Assembly: GCF_004118375.1 (NCBI RefSeq)
Contig: NZ_SDHX01000001.1
Span: 1,305,693-1,369,692 of the forward strand
Origin: Oleiharenicola lentus
Lineage (GTDB): Bacteria; Verrucomicrobiota; Verrucomicrobiia; Opitutales; Opitutaceae
Length of the DNA stretch: 64,000 bases
Reading direction: 5' to 3'
Position 1 is the stretch's first letter. Every line of letters starts with the position of its first letter. Under the pieces are notes generated by a model, which was not told the DNA's origin, ran no database searches, and worked only from the letters and a program-made list of their open reading frames with translations. Below, piece by piece: positions 44,234 through 51,909 of this stretch. Both the position numbers and the translations under genes were made by a program.

Positions 44234-44301
44234 CGCGGCGGAGCCGCGCGGAGCGGGGAGGCAGGAGACCGGAGGCCGGAGGCAGGACCAAACTTTCTCA
44301 C

Positions 44302-44385
44302 CGTCATCCTGAGCCGCGCGAAGGATCCAAGCGGAGTTGAAGGTCACGCCGACACCTTGGATCCTTCGTTCCACTCAGGATGACG
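44302..44385. repeat. inverted-repeat element, MITE/REP-like
   Basis: Arms CGTCATCCTGAGCCGCGCGAAGGATCCAAG (44302-44331) and CTTGGATCCTTCGTTCCACTCAGGATGACG (44356-44385) are inverse, with mismatches in the middle. This 84-bp palindromic unit is of a kind widely dispersed in bacterial genomes. A half-arm-like word (GTCGTTCAGGATGACA) is at 37176. Confidence 0.75.
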
Positions 44386-44440
44386 AGCAAAGAAACAGGG
44401 CACTATCTTCCGGTGCTCCCGACTCCGGCCTCCCGGGAAT

Positions 44441-45616
44441 TTACCTCCCCGGCAGCGCGATCTCGCCCGCGGCCACGCGGTGGAGGAAGAGCGCCGCGAT
44501 CTGGGCGCGCTGCGTGAGGCTCGGCAGGTGGCAATATTCCTCCGGGCTGTGCAGGTGGTCGCCCACGCAGCCGAGGCCGTCGAGGTTGGGCAGGCCGGCG
44601 GCGGAGAGGATGTTGCCGTCGGAGCCACCGCCCACGTGCTGCCAGTCGAAATCCACGCCGAGTTCGCGCGCGCCCTTGCGCCACTCCTGGAACAGCGCGG
44701 TTTCGGCCGGCGTCTCCACCTTGGGGCCGCGATTGAAGCCGCCGCCAATCTCCAGCCGGTAGCCCTCGCGGGCGTGCCAGGGGGCGCAGATCTCGTGCAG
44801 GCGCTTGAGGAACTTCGCGTCGTCACCGGCGTGCGTGACGCGGGCGTTGACGACCGCCTCCGCAAAATCGGGCACGATGTTGGCCGCCCCGCCGCCGCGG
44901 ACGGAGCCGATGTTCACCATCACGCCGGGCAGTTCGCGCGTGAGCGCCTCGACGCGCGGCAGGATGTCGCAGAGCGCGAGGATGGCGTTGCGGCCGGCCT
45001 CGGGGGCGCGGCCGGCGTGGGCGGCGCGACCGTGGCAGGTGAGGGTGAAGATACCGGTGCCCTTGCGGGATTTGACGAGATCGCCGTTGGCGCGGGCGGG
45101 CTCGAACACGAGCGCGAAGCGGTGGCGTTTCGCGGCCTCTTCCAGCAGCGGAGCCGTGCCCTGCGAACCGGTTTCTTCGTCGGGGCCGAGCAGGATTTCG
45201 TAACCCAGTCGCGCCGCCTGCGGGGTTTTCTCAAAGGCCTGGAGCGCGGCCAGCATCACGACGAGGCCGCCCTTCATGTCGGATGTGCCCGGGCCGCGCA
45301 GTTTCTCCGGGGAGAGCTGGGTGCAGGTCTGGAAAGGATGATCGGCATCGTAGACCGTGTCGTAGTGACCGCTGAGCAGGATCTGCAACGGCGCCCCGGG
45401 GCGCACCCGCACCCGCAGCGCCTGCGCGGAGGTGTCGGCCAGCGGCACGGCTTCCGCCGGTCCGAGCCGCCCAAACTCGGCCTGCAGGAGTTTCAGCATG
45501 GCGGCGAGCCCGGCGGGGCTGGCGCTGCCGGAGTTCTGGTTGCACCAGCGGACGAGCAGATCCCGCAGCTCGGTCGCGCGCTTGGGCAGGGAGGTGATGA
45601 TTTCCGGATGGGCCAT
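44441..45616 (-). CDS. M20 family zinc aminoacyl/peptide hydrolase (CPG2-like)
   Basis: The 391-residue protein has the M20 dinuclear zinc ligands: His84/Asp86 in SGHYDTVYD, Asp113 in GPGTSDMKGG and Glu147/148 in GPDEETGSQ, then a dimerisation segment with CHGRAAHAGRAPEAGRNAI. Its closest pattern is glutamate carboxypeptidase (CPG2), which removes a C-terminal Glu from folate-like substrates or related amides. There is no signal peptide. It is divergent from the NADP oxidoreductase with 68 bp between the starts, a space that probably holds both promoters. Confidence 0.9.
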   Translation of the reverse strand: MAHPEIITSLPKRATELRDLLVRWCNQNSGSASPAGLAAMLKLLQAEFGRLGPAEAVPLADTSAQALRVRVRPGAPLQILLSGHYDTVYDADHPFQTCTQLSPEKLRGPGTSDMKGGLVVMLAALQAFEKTPQAARLGYEILLGPDEETGSQGTAPLLEEAAKRHRFALVFEPARANGDLVKSRKGTGIFTLTCHGRAAHAGRAPEAGRNAILALCDILPRVEALTRELPGVMVNIGSVRGGGAANIVPDFAEAVVNARVTHAGDDAKFLKRLHEICAPWHAREGYRLEIGGGFNRGPKVETPAETALFQEWRKGARELGVDFDWQHVGGGSDGNILSAAGLPNLDGLGCVGDHLHSPEEYCHLPSLTQRAQIAALFLHRVAAGEIALPGR

Positions 45617-45684
45617 GGCAGAAACTGGGACGGTTGCGCCTGTGTGGTTGCCAAAGCCCGCGGAAACGTCAACCTGCGGTCACC

Positions 45685-46335
45685 ATGAAAATTGCGATCA
45701 TCGGCGCGGGCAATCTGGGTGGGGCGCTCGGCCGCAGCTGGGCGAAGGCCGGACACACGATCATCTTCGGGGTGCGCAATCCGGGGGTCGGCAAGACCCA
45801 GCCGCCGCTCGCCGAGATCGGGGCCAGCGCCAGCTCCGCGATGATTCCCGATGCCGTGCGCGTCGGCGACGTCGTGGTGCTCGCCACGCCGTGGCAGGCG
45901 GTGAACGAGGTGATCAGCGCCATGGGCGACGTGCGCAACAAGATCATCATCGACGCCACGAACCCGCTTTCCCTCAACGCCGAGGGCAGTCTCAGCCTCT
46001 CGCTCGGCTCGTCCACCTCCGGGGCCGAGGAAATCGCGCGCCTCGCGGATGGCGCGCGCGTGGCCAAGGCCTTCAACACCTACGGTTGGGAGAATTTTGC
46101 CAACCCCGGTTACCCGGGTTACGGCGACCTCAAGCCGGCGCTGTTCCACTGCAGCGACGACGACGAGGCCAAGGAGATCGTCGAGAAACTGGCCAAGGAC
46201 CTCGGGTTCGAACCGGTGGACACCGGCGGTCTCGGCATGGCGCGCAGCCTCGAGCCGCTCGCGCTGATGTGGATCCGCCTCGCCATCCGCAACGGCCGCA
46301 ACCCCAACTTCACCTGGGGCGTGTTGCGGCGCTGA
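45685..46335 (+). CDS. NADPH-dependent F420 reductase-like oxidoreductase
   Basis: The 216-residue protein has an N-terminal Rossmann motif (IAIIGAGNLGGALGRSWAKAGHTIIFGVRNP) and the features of the F420H2:NADP oxidoreductase/NADP_Rossmann family: DVVVLATPWQAVNEVI, IIIDATNPLSLN, VAKAFNTYGWENF and GLGMARSLEPLALMWIRLA. The basic side chain after the second strand (RNP) suggests NADP. Without an F420 biosynthesis cluster in view, the second cofactor remains unclear. The start is ATG 45685. Confidence 0.88.
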   Translation: MKIAIIGAGNLGGALGRSWAKAGHTIIFGVRNPGVGKTQPPLAEIGASASSAMIPDAVRVGDVVVLATPWQAVNEVISAMGDVRNKIIIDATNPLSLNAEGSLSLSLGSSTSGAEEIARLADGARVAKAFNTYGWENFANPGYPGYGDLKPALFHCSDDDEAKEIVEKLAKDLGFEPVDTGGLGMARSLEPLALMWIRLAIRNGRNPNFTWGVLRR

Positions 46336-46421
46336 GGGTTGTCCGGATTGAAACACCGGGCCGCAAGGCAGCCGAGGGATCGAACTTCGCTTCCTGGCTC
46401 CTTTGTGTTTCCTGACGGGGC

Positions 46422-46988
46422 ATGGTGATCGCCCTCCACAAGCCCTACGGGGTGCTCTCGCAGTTCACGCCCGAGCCGGGATCGCGCTGGCGCACGCTGG
46501 CGGATTTCAAGCTCCCGCCGCGCGTCTATGCGCTGGGGCGGCTGGATGCGGATTCGGAAGGCCTCCTGCTGTTGTCCGACGAGGCCGGGCTCAACTCGCG
46601 CCTGCTCGACCCGGCAGCCGGGCACCGGCGCGAGTATTGGGTGCAGGTCGAGGGCGTGCCGGCCGACGAGGCGCTGAAGAAACTCGCGGCGGGTGTGAGC
46701 ATCGGCGGCTATCGCACGCAACCCTGCACGGCGCGCCGGCTTGATCCGGCGCCGGCGATCGCGCCGCGCGATCCGCCGATTCGGGTGCGGAAGAGCGTGC
46801 CCGACAGCTGGCTCGCGCTTGAGCTGATCGAGGGCAAGAACCGGCAGGTGCGCCGCATGACCGCCGCGGTCGGGCACCCCACGCTGCGTCTCGTGCGCGT
46901 GCGGACCGGGCAGTTTCTGCTTGGCGACCTGGCACCCGGAGAATGGCGCGAATTGACCGCCGCGGAGCGCGCGGCGGTTTTCGCCTGA
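46422..46988 (+). CDS. 23S rRNA pseudouridine synthase, RluE-like
   Basis: The 188-residue protein belongs to the RsuA/RluB/RluE pseudouridine synthases. HKPYGVLSQFTPE is the family's N-terminal KP-x-G segment, and the catalytic aspartate is Asp42 in GRLDADSEGLLLLS. ELIEGKNRQVRRMTAAVGHPTLRLVRVRTG is the C-terminal signature. It lacks the S4 domain, as RluE does, and RluE modifies U2457 of 23S rRNA in E. coli. The precise target here is inferred. Confidence 0.9.
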   Translation: MVIALHKPYGVLSQFTPEPGSRWRTLADFKLPPRVYALGRLDADSEGLLLLSDEAGLNSRLLDPAAGHRREYWVQVEGVPADEALKKLAAGVSIGGYRTQPCTARRLDPAPAIAPRDPPIRVRKSVPDSWLALELIEGKNRQVRRMTAAVGHPTLRLVRVRTGQFLLGDLAPGEWRELTAAERAAVFA

Positions 46989-47000
46989 CGACGGGTGCGG

Positions 47001-47426
47001 TCAGCGCGGGGCGGCGGGCAGCAGCCGGCCGATCAGCTCGTCCACGATCTCCGCCGCCGTCTGGCGGCCGGGGACTTTGGCGCTGTAGCTGATCGTCGCG
47101 ATCGGTTGGGGCGTGCCCCGTTCCATCACGGAAATTTCCAGATGCACCAGGCGTTCGCCGAAGTCCCAGGCCCAGTGGTCCCGGTAGGTGACGGCGGCCT
47201 GGGTGTCGTCGGGCATCATCGTGTGCGGTCCGGACTCGGCGGACAGGCCGCGGGAACGCAGCGAGGCCACGATGCGGTGCTCGAGGCCGCGGCTGTCATT
47301 GCCGTTGGCGACCACGAAGTAGCGCTGCTTGCCCTCGAGCCGGCGGGTTGAGCCCGGCATGGTCTGATACGAGGTGCAGCCGGCCAGCAGCACGGAGAAA
47401 AAAAGGAAGGGGAGCAGGCGCATCAT
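47001..47426 (-). CDS. hypothetical lipoprotein
   Basis: The 141-residue protein has a lipoprotein signal (LFFSVLLAGC, cysteine about residue 17) and an extracytoplasmic domain of about 120 residues with RYFVVANGNDSRGLEHRIVASLRSRGLSAESG and a WAWDFGERLVHLEISVME strand. The final segment, TAAEIVDELIGRLLP, is a likely amphipathic helix. This looks like a DUF4136-type small outer-membrane lipoprotein fold, but I do not assign it. It is convergent with the pseudouridine synthase. Confidence 0.7.
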   Translation of the reverse strand: MMRLLPFLFFSVLLAGCTSYQTMPGSTRRLEGKQRYFVVANGNDSRGLEHRIVASLRSRGLSAESGPHTMMPDDTQAAVTYRDHWAWDFGERLVHLEISVMERGTPQPIATISYSAKVPGRQTAAEIVDELIGRLLPAAPR

Positions 47427-47510
47427 CGCGGCACGGTATGGCCGAGAGAGCGGCCCGGTTTCAACCGGATTCGCGGAGCGATCCGAGCGGCAGGCGCCGC
47501 GCCAACCGGC

Positions 47511-47915
47511 TCAGAGCGAGGCGAAGATCGCGCGCAGGTCGGAGGGGAAGATCGGCTTCGGCAGGATGTGGTCCACCCGGTGGCTGCGGTAGGCCTCGTC
47601 CACCGTCATGCTCAGCTCCGAACTGAAGACGATGATCTTGCCGGGATAGTTCAGCGCGCGCAGTCCCGCCACCAGCTCCAGCCCGCTGATCGTGGGCATG
47701 TGATGGTCGGTGATGACGACGTCGTAGGCCCGCAGGTCCTTGCTCACGCGCTCCAGCGCGAGGCTGCCATCGGCGACCGAATCAACCACGTGCCCGTCGC
47801 GCCCGAGCACGATCTCCATGAGCTGCCGCAGTTCCTTCATGTCGTCCGCGTAGAGCACCCGCAGGGATTTGCGGGTGGCTCCAGAATTGGCGGATTCGGT
47901 GACGGAGGTGGTCAT
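47511..47915 (-). CDS. single-domain response regulator (paralogue 1)
   Basis: The 134-residue protein is a receiver domain only. It shows the acidic pair in LYADDMKE (Asp24/Asp25), the phospho-acceptor Asp70 in VVITDHHMP, Ser98/Ser99 in VFSSEL (position of the switch Thr/Ser) and Lys120 in ILPKPIFP. There is no output domain, so it probably passes phosphoryl groups or controls a partner by direct contact. Its nearest relative is at 50253-50678, with the same TDHHMP and PGKIIVFSSEL words. The M3 peptidase gene lies between the two. Confidence 0.88.
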   Translation of the reverse strand: MTTSVTESANSGATRKSLRVLYADDMKELRQLMEIVLGRDGHVVDSVADGSLALERVSKDLRAYDVVITDHHMPTISGLELVAGLRALNYPGKIIVFSSELSMTVDEAYRSHRVDHILPKPIFPSDLRAIFASL

Positions 47916-48006
47916 GACCAGGTGGGGAACAAGACAACCGTTAACACAATAGTTCCCGGTTGTCGCGCAGGCTTCTGTCAAAAACCTGCCAATCGTTTTT
48001 TGCGTG

Positions 48007-50166
48007 CTACTTCGCCGTCTCGGGCACGAGGCCGCGGCGCTCGAGCAGCGGGCGGATGTCGGGTTCGCTGCCGGTGAAGGCGCGGAAAAGTTCCATGGCG
48101 TCGCGGCTGCCGCCGCGCGAGAGTAGGGCCGAACGGAACCGTTCGCCGTTGGCGCGGGTGAGGCCGCCGTTCTGCTTGATCCACTCGACGGTGTGCGCGT
48201 CGAGCACCTCGCTCCAGAAATAGGAATAGTAGCCGGCGGAGTAGTCGTCGCTTGAGAAGATGTGCGAGAAATAGGTGCTGCGGTAGCGCGGCGGCACGGG
48301 GACGAAGTCCACACCCGCCTTCCGGAGGGCGTCGGCCTCGAAGGCGGCGACCTGGTCGGGCGCCGGCACCTCCTCGGGCTTCAGCTGGTGCCAAGCCTGG
48401 TCGATGACGTTGGCGGCAACGATTTCGGTGGTTTTAAAGCCCTGGTTGAATTTCTCGGCGGCCGCGAGCTTGTCGAGCAGGGCTTGGGGGATGGATTCGC
48501 CGGTCTGGTAGTGCTTGGCGAAGTGGGCGAGCACCTCGGGCCAGATGCGCCACATCTCGTTCACCTGGGAGGGGAATTCCACGAAGTCTTGCGGCACGTT
48601 GGTGCCGGCGAACTTCGGGTAGCGGGTGGCGGAGAACATGCCGTGCAGGGCATGGCCGAACTCGTGGAAGAGCGTTTCGACCTCGTCGTGGGTCAGCAGA
48701 GTGGGCTGGCCGGCGGGCGGCTTCGGGATGTTCTGATGGTTGGCGATGACGGGGCGATTGCCCTCGAGCCCGTTCTGCGGGACGTAAGCATCCATCCACG
48801 CGCCGCCCCGCTTGTTGGGGCGGGCGTAGAAGTCGCCGAGGAAGAGCGCCAGCGGAGAGCCGTCCTCGTTGAAGACCTCGTAAACCACCATGTCGGGGTG
48901 GTAGCCCTTCAGATCGGGGCGGGCCTTGAAGGTGATGCCGAAGAGCCGCGTGGCCGCGTAGAACGCGCCGTTCTCCAGCACGCTCCTCAGCTCGTAGTAG
49001 GGGCGGAGATCGTTTTCGTCGAAGGCGTAGCGTTCCTGGCGGACACGCTCGGCGTAGAGCGCCCAGTCGGCGGCGCCCAAAGGGTGGGGGGCGCCGGAGG
49101 CGTCGATGAGCTTCTGCATGGCGGCGGCTTCGCGACGGGCGTTGGCCACGGCGGGCGCGGCGAGCTGGGTCAGGAGCCGGTTGACGGCGTCCACGGTGCC
49201 CGCGGTCTGCTGCGTCAGCTGGTAAGCGGCATGATTGGGGTGGCCGAGCAGGGCGGCGCGCTCGGCCCGGAGCTTCGCCATCCGCACGACGATCTCGCGG
49301 TTGTCGAATTCCCCGCCGCGGCTGCCGCGGGCGAGGGACGCGGCCATGAGCTTCTCGCGCACGGCGCGGTTCGTGAGCAGGGCGAGCGGCGGCTGGCCGG
49401 TGGTGTTGGTGAGGCGCAGCAGGAACTTGCCCTCGTGGCCGGCCGCCTTGGCGGCCGCCGCCGCAGCCGTGATCGCGGGCTCGGACAGGCCGGCGAGCTC
49501 CTCCCGGGTGTCAACGAGCACAGCCGAGGCGCCGATTTCCTTCAGGACGTTCTGCTTGAACTGCGTGAAGAGCGACGCGAGCTCGGTGTTCATGGCCTTC
49601 AGGATGCTCTGGTCGGACTCGGGGAGGAGGGCGCCGGCGCGGACGAAGTCCTTGTAGTAGCGCTCCAGCAGGCGGAGTGACTCGGGGTCGAGCCCGAGGG
49701 TGGCGCGACGTTCATGCAGGGCCTTGATGCGTGCGAACAGCGCGCGGTTCAGGTTGATGGCATCGGTGTGCGCCGCGAGACGCGGGGCCATGACCGCGTC
49801 GAGCCGGTCCAGCGTCGGGTTGGTGTTGCCGCGCACGAGGGTCTCGAAGGCGATTTTCGTCCGGTTGAGGAGGGAGCGCGTGCGTTCGAGGGCGACGATG
49901 GTGTTGTCGAAGGTGGGGGCGGCGGGATTGGACGTGATGGCGTCGATCTCCCGGAGGCTCTCCGCCATGCCCTGCTCAAAGGCGGGCTGGAAGTGCTCGT
50001 CCTTGATGAACTCGAAGGGCGGCAGTTGGTAGGGGAGCGGGCTGGGGCTGAGCAGGGGATTGGCAGACATGGGAGAGGCGGGGGCGGGGCTCGCGCTGCC
50101 GGGCTGGATGGCGAGCAGGACGAGGGGGAGGACAGGCAGATGACGCAGGCGGAATGGGCGGTTCAT
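48007..50166 (-). CDS. dcp: M3 family peptidyl-dipeptidase/oligopeptidase (Dcp-like)
   Basis: The 719-residue enzyme has a signal peptide-like start (residues 1-32, ending GSASPAPA) and a large helical body. The thimet-oligopeptidase zinc site HEFGHALHGMFS is near residue 500, in the context LTHDEVETLFHEFGHALHG, and DFVEFPSQVNEMW supplies the third ligand. Peptidyl-dipeptidase Dcp removes C-terminal dipeptides. The likely export indicates a periplasmic peptide-degrading role. It is flanked on both sides by the paralogous receiver-domain genes, all on the same strand. Confidence 0.9.
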   Translation of the reverse strand: MNRPFRLRHLPVLPLVLLAIQPGSASPAPASPMSANPLLSPSPLPYQLPPFEFIKDEHFQPAFEQGMAESLREIDAITSNPAAPTFDNTIVALERTRSLLNRTKIAFETLVRGNTNPTLDRLDAVMAPRLAAHTDAINLNRALFARIKALHERRATLGLDPESLRLLERYYKDFVRAGALLPESDQSILKAMNTELASLFTQFKQNVLKEIGASAVLVDTREELAGLSEPAITAAAAAAKAAGHEGKFLLRLTNTTGQPPLALLTNRAVREKLMAASLARGSRGGEFDNREIVVRMAKLRAERAALLGHPNHAAYQLTQQTAGTVDAVNRLLTQLAAPAVANARREAAAMQKLIDASGAPHPLGAADWALYAERVRQERYAFDENDLRPYYELRSVLENGAFYAATRLFGITFKARPDLKGYHPDMVVYEVFNEDGSPLALFLGDFYARPNKRGGAWMDAYVPQNGLEGNRPVIANHQNIPKPPAGQPTLLTHDEVETLFHEFGHALHGMFSATRYPKFAGTNVPQDFVEFPSQVNEMWRIWPEVLAHFAKHYQTGESIPQALLDKLAAAEKFNQGFKTTEIVAANVIDQAWHQLKPEEVPAPDQVAAFEADALRKAGVDFVPVPPRYRSTYFSHIFSSDDYSAGYYSYFWSEVLDAHTVEWIKQNGGLTRANGERFRSALLSRGGSRDAMELFRAFTGSEPDIRPLLERRGLVPETAK

Positions 50167-50252
50167 GCAGAATTTCCCCAAAACACAGTCTCCCCCTGGC
50201 CCGAAAGCAAGTGTCATAAACCAGCCGGCCACCTGCGGGCCGGCTCCACCGC

Positions 50253-50678
50253 TCACAGGGTCGGAAACAGCTCGGCGATGACCGCGCGCAGTTCCTGGGG
50301 GCGCACCGGTTTGGCCAACACCCGGTCCACGCCGAGTGCGAGATACTCCTCGTGCACGGATTCGCTGAGCTCGGAGCTGAAGACGATGATGCGGCCCGGG
50401 TAGGGCAGCCGGCGGATTTCCTCCACCAGTTCCAGGCCGTTCATCACGGGCATGTGGTGGTCGGTGATCACGAGGTCGTAGGTGAACGGCACCAGGCGCA
50501 GATGCGTGCAGGCGAGCAGCCCGTTGCTGCAGGTTTCGAGCATGTGTCCGTCGGCGCCGACCACATGGCCCATGAGTTCGCGCAGCTCGCGCACGTCTTC
50601 GGCGTAGAGGATGCGCAGCGGTCGGGTCTTCGGACGAAAGCTGGCGGCGGCGGGAACGAAAGGGGCGGAGGAAGTCAT
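50253..50678 (-). CDS. single-domain response regulator (paralogue 2)
   Basis: The 141-residue receiver domain has Asp28 in LYAEDVREL, the phospho-acceptor Asp73 in VITDHHMPVMNG, SSELSESVHEEY and Lys122-type lysine in VLAKPVRP. It shares the TDHHMP and PGRIIVFSSELS blocks with the gene at 47511-47915. Its first 20 residues are Pro/Ala/Ser-rich. An AAGGAGG sequence lies about 14 bases before the ATG. No histidine kinase is nearby. Copies before and after an M3 peptidase suggest duplication of the locus. Confidence 0.88.
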   Translation of the reverse strand: MTSSAPFVPAAASFRPKTRPLRILYAEDVRELRELMGHVVGADGHMLETCSNGLLACTHLRLVPFTYDLVITDHHMPVMNGLELVEEIRRLPYPGRIIVFSSELSESVHEEYLALGVDRVLAKPVRPQELRAVIAELFPTL

Positions 50679-50783
50679 CTCGTCGGTGGTTCCTCCTTGG
50701 AAACGCCCGGTTGCGAAATGTTCTGCGAAAATCCTTTGAATAAAACCCGCCCTCGCGGTCGCCTTGCGACGGTCCGAAGACTT

Positions 50784-51629
50784 TCAGCGCGGCAAGTGCT
50801 CCCGCAGAAACGCGTCGATCAGACGGAGGCTCGCCTCGCTGGTGAAGGCCGGGCCGCCGTGCGCGGAACCGTGCGCGACCTTGAAGACCACGGGCCGTCC
50901 GGCTGACTCGTAGGCGCCGGTCAGCTCGTGCGACTGGTTGATCGGCATCTGTGGGTCCTGGTCACCATGCATGAGCAGCAGGGGCGGATCGCCGGCATCG
51001 ACGTGGAACACAGGACTGGCGAGCCGCGCGAGCTCCGGCACGGCGTCGGGTTGACCGCCGAGGAGCAGGTCGAGGGCGGGCTGCCGCACGCTCAGGCCGT
51101 GCGACGTGGATTGCGCGAGAATGGTGGTGAGGTTGCTCGCACCATAGAGACTGACGATGGCCTGCACGTCGGAGGAGATTTTCAGGTCGCTGCCCACGGT
51201 GCCCTCGAGCCCGGGATGGCCGTTGGTTACGCCCACCAGCGCGGCGAGGTGCGCCCCTGCGGAGGAGCCGGCGATGATGAACCGGTTCGTGGGCAAGCCG
51301 AGCTCACCGGCGTGGGCGCGCAGGTGGCGGATCGCAGCCTTGATGTCATGGATCTGGGCCGGGAATTTCGCCGCGGTGGACAGGCGGTAGTCCACGCTGG
51401 CCACCGCCCAACCCAGTGCCGTGAGTCCCTTCAGATCTACGCTCTCCCGCGACCCGCTGCGCCAGGCTCCGCCGTGCACCCAGACCACGACCCCCGCCGC
51501 AGCCCCGTCCGGCCGGTAAAGATCCAGCTTGAGGGTGGTGTCGCCCGCCTGCGCAAAAACAAGCCCGCGGGTCGATTGCTCCGCCCGGAAGACGGCAACC
51601 AGCATCACAAAGCAAAACAGCAGGCGCAT
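50784..51629 (-). CDS. secreted alpha/beta-hydrolase esterase (BD-FAE-like)
   Basis: The 281-residue protein (ATG 51629) starts with a signal peptide (MRLLFCFVMLVAVFRAEQ). The oxyanion HGGAW motif is at about residue 60, the nucleophile in GSSAGAHLAAL (GxSxG), the acid in HGDQDPQMPI, and the histidine in AHGSAHGG near the C-terminus. This set is typical of esterases such as the bifunctional carbohydrate-esterase/feruloyl esterase group. The 280-bp intergenic region towards the divergent PQQ gene contains two strong palindromes. Confidence 0.85.
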   Translation of the reverse strand: MRLLFCFVMLVAVFRAEQSTRGLVFAQAGDTTLKLDLYRPDGAAAGVVVWVHGGAWRSGSRESVDLKGLTALGWAVASVDYRLSTAAKFPAQIHDIKAAIRHLRAHAGELGLPTNRFIIAGSSAGAHLAALVGVTNGHPGLEGTVGSDLKISSDVQAIVSLYGASNLTTILAQSTSHGLSVRQPALDLLLGGQPDAVPELARLASPVFHVDAGDPPLLLMHGDQDPQMPINQSHELTGAYESAGRPVVFKVAHGSAHGGPAFTSEASLRLIDAFLREHLPR

Positions 51630-51719
51630 GGGTTTCGCCCCAGACACTCCTGCGCCGTCAGAAAATAGCAACCTCCCGCACCCGCCCCGGTTAGGCCCAG
51701 ACCCGTCCTCCCGCACTCC

Positions 51720-51813
51720 GCCCTGCGAATGTTCGTATTACGAACATTCGCAGGGCCGTCTCCCTCGGGCGACGGCGCCAAACCCGGCCCAATGTTCGTA
51801 ATACGAACATTGG
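51720..51813. promoter_or_regulatory. pair of long perfect palindromes (candidate divergent operator)
   Basis: The first palindrome spans 51720-51756, 37 bp, perfect on both sides of a single central base, with core AATGTTCGTATTACGAACATT. The second spans 51789-51813, 25 bp, with core AATGTTCGTAATACGAACATT. The centres (51738 and 51801) are 63 bp apart, six turns of B-DNA, so a protein bound to both would lie on the same face. They stand between the esterase ATG (51629, minus) and the PQQ dehydrogenase ATG (51910, plus). The cognate regulator is not in the window, and a mobile REP element is the alternative. Confidence 0.65.
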
Positions 51814-51909
51814 TGGCGGAGTGGCTGACGGGGAGGAAGCGGGATGGGAGCCGGGGCCGGTGCGGGTATCGGGTGGACAACGGCGGAGGGGGTTTTAACT
51901 GTCGGGGGC

